Source: Blastomussa wellsi
Taxonomy: Eukaryota; Cnidaria; Anthozoa; Scleractinia; Plerogyridae
DNA: 64,000 bases
Assembly: GCA_947652115.1 (NCBI GenBank)
Contig: OX393561.1
Coordinates: 6,356,566-6,420,565, forward strand
Direction of reading: 5' to 3'
How positions within the stretch are numbered: the stretch's first letter is position 1; each line of letters opens with the position of its first letter. The position numbers were made by a program, and so were the translations under genes. The notes beneath the pieces were generated by a model. It saw nothing but the letters and a program-made list of their open reading frames with translations. It was not told where the DNA came from and did no database searches. Positions 50,479 to 60,230 of this stretch are shown here, one piece after another.

Positions 50479-53070
50479 CACTCTTGGGGAGTAAAGGGTT
50501 AAATAGTATAAGAATTAAAATCCCCAAAAAATACATTGAGCTTTACAATACAATTAGAGTTAAATTACAAGTAAAATGTAAAAAAGTACAGATCAAATGC
50601 ATGCCTAAAAAGATAAATCTTGAGAAAAATAAACCATTTGAGTTCAATGGTCACACAACACATCCACCTGTATGAATGCACACAGCATATTACCCAGTCA
50701 CGGCTCCCATATGGATTTTTTTGGGGCTGGGGTTTAAAGCAACCTTTGGGTTCACCTCTGGAGTATGCTATACCATGCTCATGAGGTCAAACAAGACCAA
50801 AACAGCTGTCATGGCTACTACTCCATGGGTAATATGCTGTGCGCATGCGTACAGGTTTTGGCCAAACCGTGGGGATGTGTTGTGTGACCATTGCACTCAA
50901 ATGGTTTATAAACCTCAAGGTTACTATCAACTCTCCAAGTTGGGACCATTTTAGTCGCCATGGCAACCAAAATTTTAAAAATGGTGACTAAATTGCAACA
51001 GAAGTCGCCAGCCTGGTGACTAAAATTGACAAGAAGGATTGAGCGCTTGAGCTAAGTTTAGCGACCAAAATTTTGCACTGGCGACCAAACTTAAACAGTC
51101 AGTGGCCAAATGATCACTAAGGAAAAAAATAAACTTGGAAGGTTGGTTACTATGCTTTAGTAATAGTGATTGTATTGGCTTAAAACACCCGCACCACTTT
51201 CTCGTCCAGGAACCAGTCATGACTTGTCTGCACAACCTTTCGTGCACTTTACACCAGCCATACATTTTTCAAGTTTTGACTGGTTCACTGAATCGTCTCT
51301 GTCCTTGATTGGCTAGAGTTCTTTGGTATTATGACACTCAATCAACCCATGATTAAAATGTTTTCGTTGTTATTTTCAGGGGAGTGGACATGGCAGAGTA
51401 CCTGGTGACAGACCCCGCCATACAAGATGCACATCCTCACACACAGTATGATCTTATAGCAAACATTTGTCATGAAGGTGAACCAGGCAAAGGTAGGTGA
51501 ACACATCATCTTACTAGTGATGTAGTGGTGTACCAGACCGATGATATTGCAATGCTATCTGTAGTTGTATAAGTGTTAAGTGACAAGGAGTATTTCTACT
51601 CCTCGCTAGATGGGAAGCTAGTTCAGTGTTACCACCCCTGCCCCCATCCCTTTAATTTGCTAGTGCACAGTATTATGCAGGAAGTGTGCTGGACTCCAGA
51701 TCTGGCGGTCCAGGTTCAAGCCCTGGCGGAGCACTGTGTTGTGTTTGTGGGCGTGACACTTTACTCTCACAGTGTCTCTCTTCACTCAGGTGTTCCCTTT
51801 ACACCGTAATGCACCTGAGTGGAGAGAGACACCACATAGAGAGATAATGGCCCAGAGTCCACAGCCCTAGCCATAGAAGGCCACCATCCTTCACACTGCT
51901 TTGTGCTTAACAATCTACTGACATGTACTACTTTTTGCTCTTACAAGGCATTTTCGCTAACAAAGGCTTTTAGAGGAAATTGTGTCTTGGATGAGTGCAT
52001 GGTGACCACAGATCTTTTGCTGCAAAAAGATTTTAAAGAATTGGACACCTACAAGTTGAAGGTTAAAAGTCACATGTTATTTTTTCCCTTTCACAGGTGC
52101 TGGCAATTTTAAAGTCCACATTCTACATAAAGTAAGTTCCATTTGTGGTTCTTGCTCAGTATGTTGCATTCTCTGTTACAAAATGAAGTGAAGTGACGCA
52201 TTCATGACAGAGAGCCAGATTGAACTAGACTACTTCTTGTTTTTCATTCCAGGGAGCTAACAAGTGGTATGAGCTGCAAGATCTTCACGTCAAAGAAATC
52301 CTTCCTCAAGTCATAACTCTGTCGGATTCCTATATACAGGTAAATGAAATGACAGTCATTTTGGAGGTCAAAAAATCTACTAATGAAGTTTGCTTAAAAC
52401 TATGGTCAACTTACACCGTGCATCTTTGCTAGGACTTTTGATAACATTGTTTGTATCTCGAATGTTTGCATCTTCGGAGACCCAGAAATTAAAGAATTGA
52501 GTTCTTGAATAACTTTCGTCGCGCCGAGTTTTGCTGTGTTTACGTAGTTTCAGCCCGTTTCACTGCCCGTGGATCACCGAAGTTGGGATGTTTGGTTTTC
52601 AGTCAATCGTGCAATTTTTAGGAAGAGATTCTCCCTTCCACAGAGGTTTAGATGTAGTAAATAGAGGAAGAGGAAAACTTAGGAAGTTATACCCGTGATA
52701 AAAATTCTGAAAGTAGCCCCCATAGGCGTACGGGATGAGGAGGGGGGGGCTGCAGCTCCCCAAATTTTGGCAGTAAGAGAAATTTGGACAAGACAACTTG
52801 GGAGAATTTTTTGGGCAAATGTTTCACCCCCCCCCCCCCTCCCCGGCAAAAATTTGCCCGTACGCTTGTTTAGAGAGTTTTTCATGTAGTAATTTTCTTT
52901 GTATCAGGCTTAGTGTTCCATCCACATGGAAACCCAAAGATTTTTTAATTGCAAATTTGCATAAAAAATAACCTTAAATGTATACAAAGGTTTTAAAATT
53001 TAAATGTACAAAGGTTGACTTTTTCATATTATTGTTCCTATTCCAGATCTACGAGTTACAGAAGGAGTAA
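37970..53070 (+). CDS. USP39: USP39 / SAD1, tri-snRNP-associated pseudo-deubiquitinase
   Basis: Nuclear splicing factor of the U4/U6.U5 tri-snRNP. Exons: 37970-38069, 39806-39857, 40713-40807, 41094-41173, 42167-42223, 42374-42470, 43262-43317, 43964-44060, 44910-44992, 45348-45393, 45710-45787, 46076-46140, 47711-47773, 48289-48318, 48582-48629, 49078-49158, 50054-50115, 51380-51492, 52097-52131, 52253-52339, 53047-53070. They total 1449 nt in one frame: 482 residues, shorter than human (565) because the N-terminal extension is brief and acidic (MADEDEVEIRG). Residues about 40-130 form the zinc-finger UBP domain (HCPYLDT, ACLVCGKYFQG). The USP fold follows: GIVGLNNIKANDH has Asp where active USPs have the catalytic Cys, and LHKGANKWYELQ lacks the catalytic His, as in other USP39 proteins. 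The start ATG follows a CAAA context. Exon 47711 uses a weaker acceptor (TTTTAGAG). Confidence 0.95.
39386..39777. mobile_element. Fold-back element built from GGAGTCGGAGTC repeats
   Basis: The ends are GCTTGGTTTTCACTAGCAG and CTTGTGAAAACCAGGC, imperfect inverses. The interior repeats GAGTCGGAGTC / GACTCCGACTC and AATCTAGTGAAAA / AATCTGGTGAAAA blocks in both orientations. No ORF. It is in the first USP39 intron, and a fragment with related phrases lies near 56410-56510. Confidence 0.65.
41699..41722 (+). repeat. TCTTTAA microsatellite
   Basis: Three to four perfect copies of TCTTTAA in a USP39 intron. Confidence 0.7.
42690..42990. repeat. Degenerate ACCCTGTTTAGGA repeats
   Basis: An intronic block with several imperfect copies of a phrase like ACCCTGT(T/C)TAGGA(C), each followed by different spacer, plus AAACCCTGACACC and CATACCCTATCC variants. 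It looks like an old tandem repeat or a decayed repetitive element. Nothing coding is visible. Confidence 0.5.
44165..44410 (-). mobile_element. tRNA-derived SINE, copy 5, with adjoining fragment
   Basis: The - strand order is a degenerate head, TAGGCAAGACACTTCGCTCTC and AGTGCCTCCCTCCATCCAGGAG. The GGGTAACCCTG block is eroded here. A further piece of the same family (GAGAGACACTGTGAGAGC) lies at about 44698-44760. Both are in the USP39 intron between exons 43964 and 44910. Confidence 0.6.
49275..49717. mobile_element. Long fold-back element (TTTAGATTCTA ends)
   Basis: The left arm TTTAGATTCTATGACGAGG and the right arm CCTCGTCGTAGAATCTAAAG are near-perfect inverses. Pairing continues for most of about 200 bp per arm (for example AGTTAGCACGATCATTTTTA against AAAAATGACCGTGTTAACTT). 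It is in the USP39 intron after exon 49078 and has no ORF. Confidence 0.75.
50212..50242 (+). repeat. AAAT microsatellite
   Basis: A run of ATAAATAAATAAATAAAT units in a USP39 intron. Confidence 0.85.
50288..50502. repeat. Tandem pair of identical 101-bp miniature elements
   Basis: Two copies, 50288-50388 and 50402-50502, read as identical and separated by 13 bp. Each runs from TTAACCCTTTAAGCCCCAAG to CTTGGGGAGTAAAGGGTTAA, so each copy is itself bounded by inverted repeats of about 20 bp with two mismatches. They lie in the USP39 intron after exon 50054. Confidence 0.88.
51585..51835. mobile_element. Rearranged tRNA-derived SINE, copy 6
   Basis: The left part (GGAGTATTTCTACTCCTCGC, GGGAAGCTAGTTCAGTG) is the family tail in reverse orientation. 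It is followed by a head in forward orientation with B-box-like GGTTCAAGCCC and TGTGTTGTGTTTGTGGGCGTGACAC. Two copies in opposite orientation have therefore fused, or one inverted internally. It is in a USP39 intron. Confidence 0.6.
52721..52868. mobile_element. Miniature element with GGCGTACGGG ends and poly-G/poly-C arms
   Basis: CATAGGCGTACGGG at the left is matched by CCCGTACGCTTG at the right. Inside, a G run (about 52741-52749) is matched by a C run (about 52828-52838) and CCCAAATTTTG by CAAAAATTTG. It is in the last USP39 intron. Confidence 0.55.
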
Positions 53071-53204
53071 CTTGTGTACAAAAATCCTACGATAGTAACC
53101 TTGCAGAATGGCTCCAGCAGCGTTATCCAGATGGCACCATAAACTGAATGTCTTTTAGATCTTATGCCTTCCAACAGTTTTACGAGTCAATACTAAAGCC
53201 CTGA

Positions 53205-53351
53205 CTCGTTCCCAGTCAATTCTTATGAGGTAAAATAACAGGCCCGAGGAATAATGGGAAGGAGGCAGAAATCTCCCGCCTTTCCTCCTTTCCATCATCC
53301 ATCGAGTCTTGCTATTTTCTCATAGGGGAAATGGAGACGACTGGGGACAAG
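53205..53351. mobile_element. Fold-back element in the USP39 3' UTR region
   Basis: CTCGTTCCCAGTC and GACTGGGGACAAG, with inner CTTATGAGGTAAAATA / TATTTTCTCATAGG, form imperfect inverted arms like those of 36151-36618. It begins about 135 bp after the USP39 stop. Confidence 0.55.
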
Positions 53352-53379
53352 TAAAGCCTAAATAAATACAAACACACAA

Positions 53380-53385
53380 TAAAAT
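53380..53385 (+). terminator. USP39 polyadenylation signal (candidate)
   Basis: AATAAA about 310 bp after the stop codon at 53070, followed by T-rich sequence. No earlier perfect signal was seen. If used, the fold-back element at 53205 lies inside the 3' UTR. Confidence 0.5.
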
Positions 53386-53624
53386 CATTTGTTTCCTTTA
53401 TTTACGAAGGACCTCCGCCACTCTTAGGGCCTGATTTCAACATTACATGTTTACACGAGGCAACTTTTCCTGCAGCACAACAAGTGTAAATCATTACCTT
53501 AAGTGATGATAGTTAATTGTTAATTCTTGTACACCGTCTATTTAATGTCAACATCAAGGCTTAAATTTCAGTCATAATCTCTAGTCGATCATCGAACAGC
53601 TTTAAGTTCACGCTCCGAAAAACC

Positions 53625-54614
53625 ATGGCTCAAGCTTCAGGCTATTCCGATCCTGTTCTTCCTAGACGTACTAGTCGCAAAGTAAAGCCTAATATCGATC
53701 CCGATTTCGAGTACGACTTCGTACAAAGGCGCATCCATCAATTAGATCGCGAAATCGCCGCTTCAGGCCTGCAGACGCCGCATGTTCCTGTCGCTCCACC
53801 CGAGCCTACGCGAGTTTCTCTAACTCCTCCAAGGCCGATTGAGCAGATTCCCGAGTCCACCGTCAGCCCAGTGACTCGTGCTTCCAATGCAGCTATTTCT
53901 ACTGAGCTTCAGCTGGTTCAGTTGCAGCGGGACAAGTTGGCGCTGGAACTCGAGCTTCTCAAGCTTCGTGCCGCCCCTATTGACAACAAGGTCACCGATG
54001 GCGAGGCTTCAAAATCTGGCACAGCGAGAAAGAAACGCACCATCGACTGGCCTCATGAGTTCTGTTCAGGTGCGCCAACACTAGAATTCGAGAAGCTGGA
54101 GATGGCGGACTTCGTTGCCGGTTATCTAAAAATGGTAAAACCTTACGAGGCCGCACGAAAGGACGTCATGCTTCAGCTTCTCGAATTGCTGATGCTAAAA
54201 GCTTCCAGTTATACCTGGAAAAATGTGAGAGGTTTTTACGCGCACATCGCTAAACAGGTCGAGTTGTGCCGCCTGGAATTTAGCGATGCCACACAGATTC
54301 GCGATGCAGCCGCCGTTTTCTTCAAGCATTCTGACTTGCGGACTTCAGTTCCTCAGCCACGCTCGAATTTTTCGGCTGGGGGCGGATCCCCTTCTGGCGA
54401 TGCCAATTCTCGTTCCTCGAAGTCTGACACTTCTCAGGGTAAAGCTTGCCGGCAGTGGAATTACACTGGTTCTTGTTCCTGCGACAATTCCAGCTCTTCA
54501 TACTCAGGCCATCACAAATGTCGAGTTTGTTCTAAAGATCATCCTATGCTGCATTGTCCTAAACGGCGCACTCCCATCCCAGAAGTTAACTTCAGTGCCT
54601 CGGAACAATCTTGA
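53625..54614 (+). CDS. Retroelement gag-like protein (DIRS/Ngaro-like type, probable)
   Basis: A 329-residue intact ORF without introns, more GC-rich than its surroundings. The N-terminus is Pro/Thr-rich and followed by a short coiled-coil-like stretch (residues about 90-115). The central part WPHEFCSGAPTLEFEKLEMA leads into a helical region. Near the C-terminus lies a knuckle-like CRVCSKDHPMLHC (CX2CX3HX4C), one residue short of the standard CCHC spacing, preceded by another Cys group (CRQWNYTGSCSCD). Proteins of this layout precede the reverse transcriptase of tyrosine-recombinase retrotransposons in cnidarians. The downstream frame holds a pol N-terminal piece, which supports the call. The family name is inference; that this is a retroelement structural protein is better supported. 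Confidence 0.65.
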   Translation: MAQASGYSDPVLPRRTSRKVKPNIDPDFEYDFVQRRIHQLDREIAASGLQTPHVPVAPPEPTRVSLTPPRPIEQIPESTVSPVTRASNAAISTELQLVQLQRDKLALELELLKLRAAPIDNKVTDGEASKSGTARKKRTIDWPHEFCSGAPTLEFEKLEMADFVAGYLKMVKPYEAARKDVMLQLLELLMLKASSYTWKNVRGFYAHIAKQVELCRLEFSDATQIRDAAAVFFKHSDLRTSVPQPRSNFSAGGGSPSGDANSRSSKSDTSQGKACRQWNYTGSCSCDNSSSSYSGHHKCRVCSKDHPMLHCPKRRTPIPEVNFSASEQS

Positions 54615-54917
54615 CTCGCGAGCTGCAACTCGACTACGGACTCCTTCCAGCCCTCATTGACCTCAGCTATTTTCCCGGACAATGCTCTTACGGACACCCA
54701 TCATAGAGATTTAAACCCGTCTTTTGTTTCCTTTACAAACACAGCAGTTGTGCAACACCTTTTGGCTTCCAAATCGGAGTTTCCTAATGCTTTTGGAGCT
54801 CGTCTTCCGGTGATAACTCAGCTGAACATTCCTGCCTGGGAATTTTACTTGAACTCTTACCACGATTCCCAAGTCGTCGATTTCCTACGTTTCGGCTGGC
54901 CAGTGAGTCAACAAAAT
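54615..54917 (+). pseudogene. Truncated pol N-terminus of the same retroelement
   Basis: The frame continues in phase with the gag-like ORF after its TGA (first ATG 54657). It shows FGARLPVITQLNIPAWEF and YHDSQVVDFLRFGWPVS, a block that usually sits just before the reverse transcriptase in DIRS-like elements. It is then interrupted at 54919 by a miniature element. No reverse transcriptase or recombinase follows within the window, so the element is a 5' fragment. Confidence 0.6.
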
Positions 54918-54918
54918 G

Positions 54919-55308
54919 CAGACCTGCCAACCCCTGACAAAGGAAAATCTGGAGACCCATGAAAAAAAATCGGGAGATTGTACAAAAAGTAGTGAGATTC
55001 TACTTTTTTCCGATCAAGATTAAACAAACCCATTTTTCAGTTTTCAAGTTCTAAGCATAAGCAAAAATCACAACAGTTCGGTACAAAATAGTAAGAACAC
55101 AGAGAACAGTGTTCTCCTTAATTAGTTTATACCTTTCTGGCACTAGCATTCCACGTTAATTTTCCATATTTATTCAACAAGATAATTGATTTCATTTCAG
55201 AATGATTTTTCCCCAAAAACCGTGAGATTGGGAGCCTTGTCGTGAGACCGTGAGAAATGACAAAAGATCGTGAGACTCACGGCAGACCCGTCAGAGTTGG
55301 CAGATCTG
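54919..55308. mobile_element. Miniature element inserted in the pol fragment
   Basis: The ends are CAGACCTGCCAACCCCTGAC and GTCAGAGTTGGCAGATCTG, inverses with few mismatches. The interior has several GTGAGA / GGGAGATT phrases. AATG occurs next to the left end and two bases beyond the right end; I do not claim it as a target duplication. Confidence 0.7.
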
Positions 55309-56753
55309 ACAATGTTCCGTTGCGAGTTGCAAAAAAAGTAGAAGTATCTTCTACTCTTCGCAACGTTGTGACATAAGTTTCGAGCATGTTAGGTATCCCC
55401 TCTACTATTTGCAATGTTCTTTATTTGTTATCGTTACATTACAAGTTGCAGGAAAAATTGCCTCGTGTAAACATATCATTTAGCCCGGCTGAGATTTCAG
55501 CTCGGCTTCCTGAACAAATCTTGCTAAAAAGGCATTTGTGATTACACGAAGGACTGAATTTAATCCTGGGCTGAATTGGAAATTTGTGATGTAACCAGAC
55601 CCTCTTGATCGAGAACTCCGGTTATGTCTTTGTCTGACTGGCTCATAAAACTCCGAATAATTGTTACATAACTTTATCCTGCAAAAACGCGTGGAACGTG
55701 GCCTGATAGATCCTGATACTTAGCCGGGCGACAACTGAGCCTTCGGCTCTGACTAAAATCAGACAATATTCTGTAAGGTAGAGCAGAATATTTGCCGGTA
55801 TTCTTTTATTATCTAACAAATTGTTCAACGAACTGGAAAGTCAGCTCTATGGTTTTATAGCTCTTTGCCAGGAGTGAGAAGTGTCTTGGAATGCGTCACA
55901 TTTTAAGAATTTCATTTATGTACGGATGGCAGAAATCGACCTCATATGATGTGTTTTAGAGCAGTTAGAGCGATTTTTGGTTTTGCATTATTTGATCTTA
56001 TTTGATCATTTGACGCCGAGTTCTCAGCGTCAAAACGAGTCTAAGTGCGAAACCATTCTCATATGAATTCAAAATGTGTTTTACCTGCATCTTCATTCTC
56101 ATGCAAAACAATCTTATTTCCATATGAGTAGTTTCGCACTTCGACTCCTTTTGAAACTGACGGAAAAGGGAACTCGGAAATGGCCAATTGGTTTAAAACA
56201 AAAAAACACGCGACACTTTCTCGACCAAACCCAATCATAATTTACTCGCACTTTTTCGCGCTTTTCGTGCATTTGCTAGAGTTTTGATTGGCTCACTGGA
56301 TTGTCAGTGTCCTTTCGGATTGCATAGAGTGAAATTTTAAGGACCTCAACGAACATCGCTCTAACTTTTTGAAAGTATAGTTACTTTATCGAATTCTCGG
56401 ATTCCGTCGCTTAAGATCTAGTGCAAACAAGATTGTCGGAGGTGCATGGCTAGTTTCAGGCACTGCGAGTACTTCCTTTCTTCTTGCTACTCCGATAATC
56501 TACAATGGGGGACCAAAGTTGTTGAGACACTCCAATGGGAAAAACCTTTTTTCATAAGGGTGAATTATCGTCTCTCCCCCCCCCCCCCGCCTCTTCGTAG
56601 TAGTCCCCCACGCCAACCTCGCTCCCAGGGCTTTTTCCTTCACGAAGAAGGAATGAGGGGAACGAGGTTGTCTCCCACCCCTTCCGTTTACAGTAAAGTG
56701 AAAAAAATTATAATTATTCGCAGCTACGGAAGGGCCTGATTATATGACAAATT
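55309..56753. other. Repeat-rich non-coding block
   Basis: No supported gene. It contains an imperfect palindrome GTTGCAAAAAAAGTAGAAG / CTTCTACTCTTCGCAAC (about 55325-55363), the fold-back element at 56037, a fragment related to 39386-39777 near 56410-56510, a C run near 56577, and a short inverted-repeat piece at 56612-56672 (CCAACCTCGCTCCCAGGG against GGAACGAGGTTG). Confidence 0.5.
56037..56147. mobile_element. Small fold-back element (GAGTCTAAGTGCGAAAC)
   Basis: GAGTCTAAGTGCGAAACCA and GTAGTTTCGCACTTCGACTC are inverses. The arms extend through TTCTCATATGAA / TTCCATATGAG around a loop of about 45 bp. Confidence 0.72.
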
Positions 56754-58093
56754 TTAAGGTGGCTCGATCGGATTTTTGAGTGACGACACCTTTCAACTTT
56801 GAGCAGCTAGTGTACCACCATAGAGTATCTGACAGAATCGATTGCTCCAGGTGCACTAGAGAAAGATCAAAGTTTCAGATGGTAATTTTATCGCGATCGG
56901 AGTTACCATAGCAACGTAGTGACGTCATGCCCCACTTTACGCGAGACCGAATAACCTGTCATCAAAGGATAATTTTGTGAAACCCTTCCTGGATCTTTAA
57001 CCTGACATACTTTTCTTGAGGTCTGCCAAATTTGAAAAAATTTTATAAGAGCGATTTTGAGAAAATTTACGGTGAAGTTTAAAATACAACAAAATCGTAT
57101 TACTTCCTGAATATAAAAAAGTTTGTTCACTAGGCCTGATGTAAGATGACTTTGGTCTGAAATAAATTGAATAGCATCCAATTACATTTGGTGAAAATCT
57201 TAGAAAAATCGTTCTATTCGATTTCTACAAACACTGGCTTGAATATGAACTGGAGTGGAGTGTTATTTTGCATTTTCGTCAAAATTGACCCTACATTTAT
57301 TAAAATGGTCGTTATTTAAAAAGCGGTAGATAAATTATTTTAACAATTATTCTTCAGGTAGATTAACCAATATTTAATACAGTCCCCGAGTTTCAACCTC
57401 ATTGAAACATTCTAAGGCTGTCAATTTGTAGCCTAAACTTTGGTAAACATTGTGCTTATTTTCCGGCTAGTCGCCTGTGGTTCTAATTATACCTATCCAT
57501 TGTCTTGAATCTCCGTGCAACTGTACATTTCAATGCGTCGTGAATTCATATATTGTTACATGAATTAATAACACTTCACTCCTGTTGATATTCAAGCCAG
57601 TGTTTTCAGAAATCGAATTGAACGATTTTGCTAAAATTTTCACCAAATGTAATTAGATGCTATTCAATTTATTTCAGACCAAAGTCGTCTGACATGAGGC
57701 CTGGTGAACAAACGCTTTAATAGCATTCAGGAACTAATACGATTTTGCTGTATTTTAACACCTGAAAACCTCGCCATAAATTTTCTCGAAATCGCTCTTA
57801 TAAAAATTCTTCATATTTGGCAGACCTCAAGAAAAGTATATCAGGTCAAAGTTCCAGGAAGGGTTTTATAAAATTACTAGTTACTAGTTATTTTGTCTTG
57901 AGTAAAGTGGGGCATGACGTCACTACGTTGCTATGGCAACTGCGATCACGATAAAATCACCTTCATCTGAAACTTTAATCTTTCTCTAGTGTACCTGGAA
58001 CAATCGATTTTCTGTCAGATATTCTATGGTGGTACACTAGCTGCTCAAAGTTGAAAGGTATCGTCACTCAAAAATCCGATCGAGCCACCTTAA
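56754..58093. mobile_element. 1.34-kb palindromic element with TTAA duplication
   Basis: TTAA at 56754-56757 is followed by GGTGGCTCGATCGGATTTTT; the right end AAAAATCCGATCGAGCCACC is followed by TTAA at 58090-58093. The two arms of about 480-500 bp are inverted copies throughout (for example GTGACGTCATGCCCCACTTTA against AAAGTGGGGCATGACGTCAC), leaving about 340 bp of unique middle. The TTAA target suggests piggyBac-type mobilisation. No transposase ORF is present. Confidence 0.85.
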
Positions 58094-58127
58094 CTTGCGA
58101 TCAGTAGTTCAGATCAGCTTCCAAAAC

Positions 58128-58619
58128 CACAGGCATCCAAGCTTACTTCATGTAGCCGTCATGACGATTTGACTTACAGACTTTGTATGGGAACTTCACT
58201 TCAGTTCGGTGAAGTCTCCAATAAGCCAATTCGGAGTTTCAAGAAACAGGTGCGCGCGTCGGGATAAAACAGAAACATATAATTTTCTTCTTTTGTCATG
58301 CAAAATATTTGCACGAATTTGAATTCAAAATCTTTTGTATTTTTAATATATGCTTGATTTTATCTCGACGCGCGCACTTGTTTTTGAAACTCTGAACTGG
58401 CTTATAAGAACGACGTTCTTATTGGAGACTACACCGAACAATGCTCGACTCAAAAGCTAGCTTCAAAGGGCCCCAAATTAACTCCGGATTGCACGGAAGA
58501 AACAAACACAATTCCATTTAGAGGTAGGTGAAGTTTATTTCTGAATTCAACGTTGTATTTTGCTAGTTCCCATGCAAATCGTCATGACGGCTACATGACG
58601 TAAGCTTGGGCTTCCTGTG
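58128..58619. mobile_element. Fold-back element with multi-block arms
   Basis: The left outer arm includes CTTCATGTAGCCGTCATGAC, and the right arm GTCATGACGGCTACATGACG pairs with it. A second, inner pair is GTTTCAAGAAACAGGTGCGCGC against GCGCGCACTTGTTTTTGAAAC. It begins only 34 bp after the TTAA element ends. Confidence 0.72.
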
Positions 58620-59744
58620 CCAAAACAACTCGTTTGCGGTTACTGTACAAGGTATACATGACGAGAGTTTTCATTTCATCTTTCAAATCGTCAATTATAT
58701 TCAAGTTTGTACAACTGCTCCAACCAGAAAGAGGCTAGTGAATAACAACCTCCCTCCGACACATCTTTTCGTCGCCACGCATTCTGACGGTTTGGAAATT
58801 GGAGTTACTAGTGTTTTGTTCAGGGGCTTACACTAGGTCATTTAGACGAATTTTCAATTGAATGGTACAAGAAGATTTGCGAAGCTTTCATCTGTTCTGC
58901 TGCCGAGTCTGGAAGCTGAACGAATTGATTTCCAAGTCGAAAAATGCCTTGGCGCTGAAGAATGTTCGAACTTTGAGCCGGGGCGGGCCAAGGGTGGCGA
59001 AAGAGTTTGCCTTTTGGTCGAGGGTAAATGGTCGAAAATGGCGGAGGCTGTCACATATCTCTGCCGAAAAATAATGTCTGCGAAATCGCGCCGGGAAACG
59101 ATTTCGGTGACATAAAGATTCTTGGCCAACTGGAGTTTATTTTTGGCGGAGAAAAGCGACAGTCGGAAACACGTCTGCATTCACAGGCTATAGCAATCAC
59201 CAGAATAGTGAAAATAAAGAAAATAAGAAAATAATACACAACAAATGAAATATTCAAATATAAGACCAAGACAGGATAGTTCGAAAATAATATTTTATTA
59301 AATGCCTAAGTACTACAGTAGTAATATCTGTATTGTTAATTTGTACAATGGAAGCTTTACTCAACAAATTGTCAAATATAATCTCATTTTTCATATACAA
59401 TAAAATTTGTCAATTGAGTGTACCTTTAATAAATACTGTATTCAAAATAATGAACATAATTTGTTTTAACTCAATATTTTCTAAACTTGTAAACAGTAAG
59501 ACACTTGAAATTAGAAAAAAATCCAGGTTGTCCTTAATTAATATGAAACTGGTTGCCTGAACAAAGTTTTAGTTGTCTCGGGCAACCGGGCAACCACTAG
59601 TTTCGAGCACTGCTTGTTAAATTGACAAAAATAAATTTTTCAGCATTAAGCTTTGGGCAATTTAAAGTGTCACGGAATAAGCTTACTTTGCCAGAAATCA
59701 ACGTCGATGTGTTGACAGTTACATATAAAAAACATGATATTACC

Positions 59745-59875
59745 CAGGGCTGTCATTAAGTTTTGCATCACCTGTAGCCTCCACACCCGTAGCAAACTTG
59801 TTACTTTGTGGTTGAATTCTATCAATAACAGGCAATTTAGGCCGTCAGGTGTTATGGCCCTTAATGACAGCCCTG
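59745..59875. mobile_element. hAT-like miniature element with 5-bp duplication TTACC
   Basis: 131 bp from CAGGGCTGTCATTAAG to its perfect inverse CTTAATGACAGCCCTG. TTACC lies immediately outside both ends. It has the same type of ends and duplication length as the elements at 9181 and 61413. Confidence 0.82.
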
Positions 59876-59932
59876 TTACCATTTGCGTCCATCGTTAAAG
59901 CGTGACAATTTAGCGCATAGTTTTACTTTTGA

Positions 59933-60230
59933 AACGTCAACGGTTTTGTCTGGTTTCGTGTTACTTTGGATCAGTGAATCACGCATTTGATATCCTATGT
60001 GTCTCCTGGGCAAAAATTAATTCCAAACTTGTTAAATTTTCTCGTCTCTGTTGCAATAATATTTTCCTAGCAGACTTTCATCGAGGTGGGGCGACAAATT
60101 TCAAAAACATTGATAGCTTGTGTGTGAAACATGAACATATCACACCAAAAACTTTGTCGGTTTTGCTACATGACTACAAACATTCCACTGGTCAAAAGTG
60201 AGATATAACCAGACAAAACCGTTGACATTT
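59933..60230. repeat. Inverted repeat pair around a 90-residue open frame
   Basis: AACGTCAACGGTTTTGTCTGG at 59933 is matched by CCAGACAAAACCGTTGAC ending near 60227. The frame between them (59929-60201) begins at TTG in the arm, is Cys-rich and matches nothing I recognise. Probably a miniature element; the frame may be chance. Confidence 0.55.

Larger units (their letters stand above)
53447..55474. repeat. 28-bp inverted repeat pair flanking the gag-like region
   Basis: The left copy, 53447-53474, begins ATGTTTACACGAGGCAAC. The right copy, 55447-55474, is its inverse with one mismatch. They lie about 2 kb apart around the gag-like ORF and the miniature element at 54919. They may be the ends of an older DNA element into which the retroelement inserted, or two oppositely oriented miniature elements. 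Confidence 0.6.

Noticed and set aside
58858..59115. 85-residue frame with an AAAATGGCGGAGG start-like context
   Set aside because: No recognisable domain, no clear donor site, and an equally long frame on the other strand; not strong enough to call a gene.
59929..60201. 90-residue Cys-rich frame, possible THAP-like finger
   Set aside because: No ATG in good context, Cys/His spacing does not fit THAP, and the frame lies inside an inverted-repeat pair.
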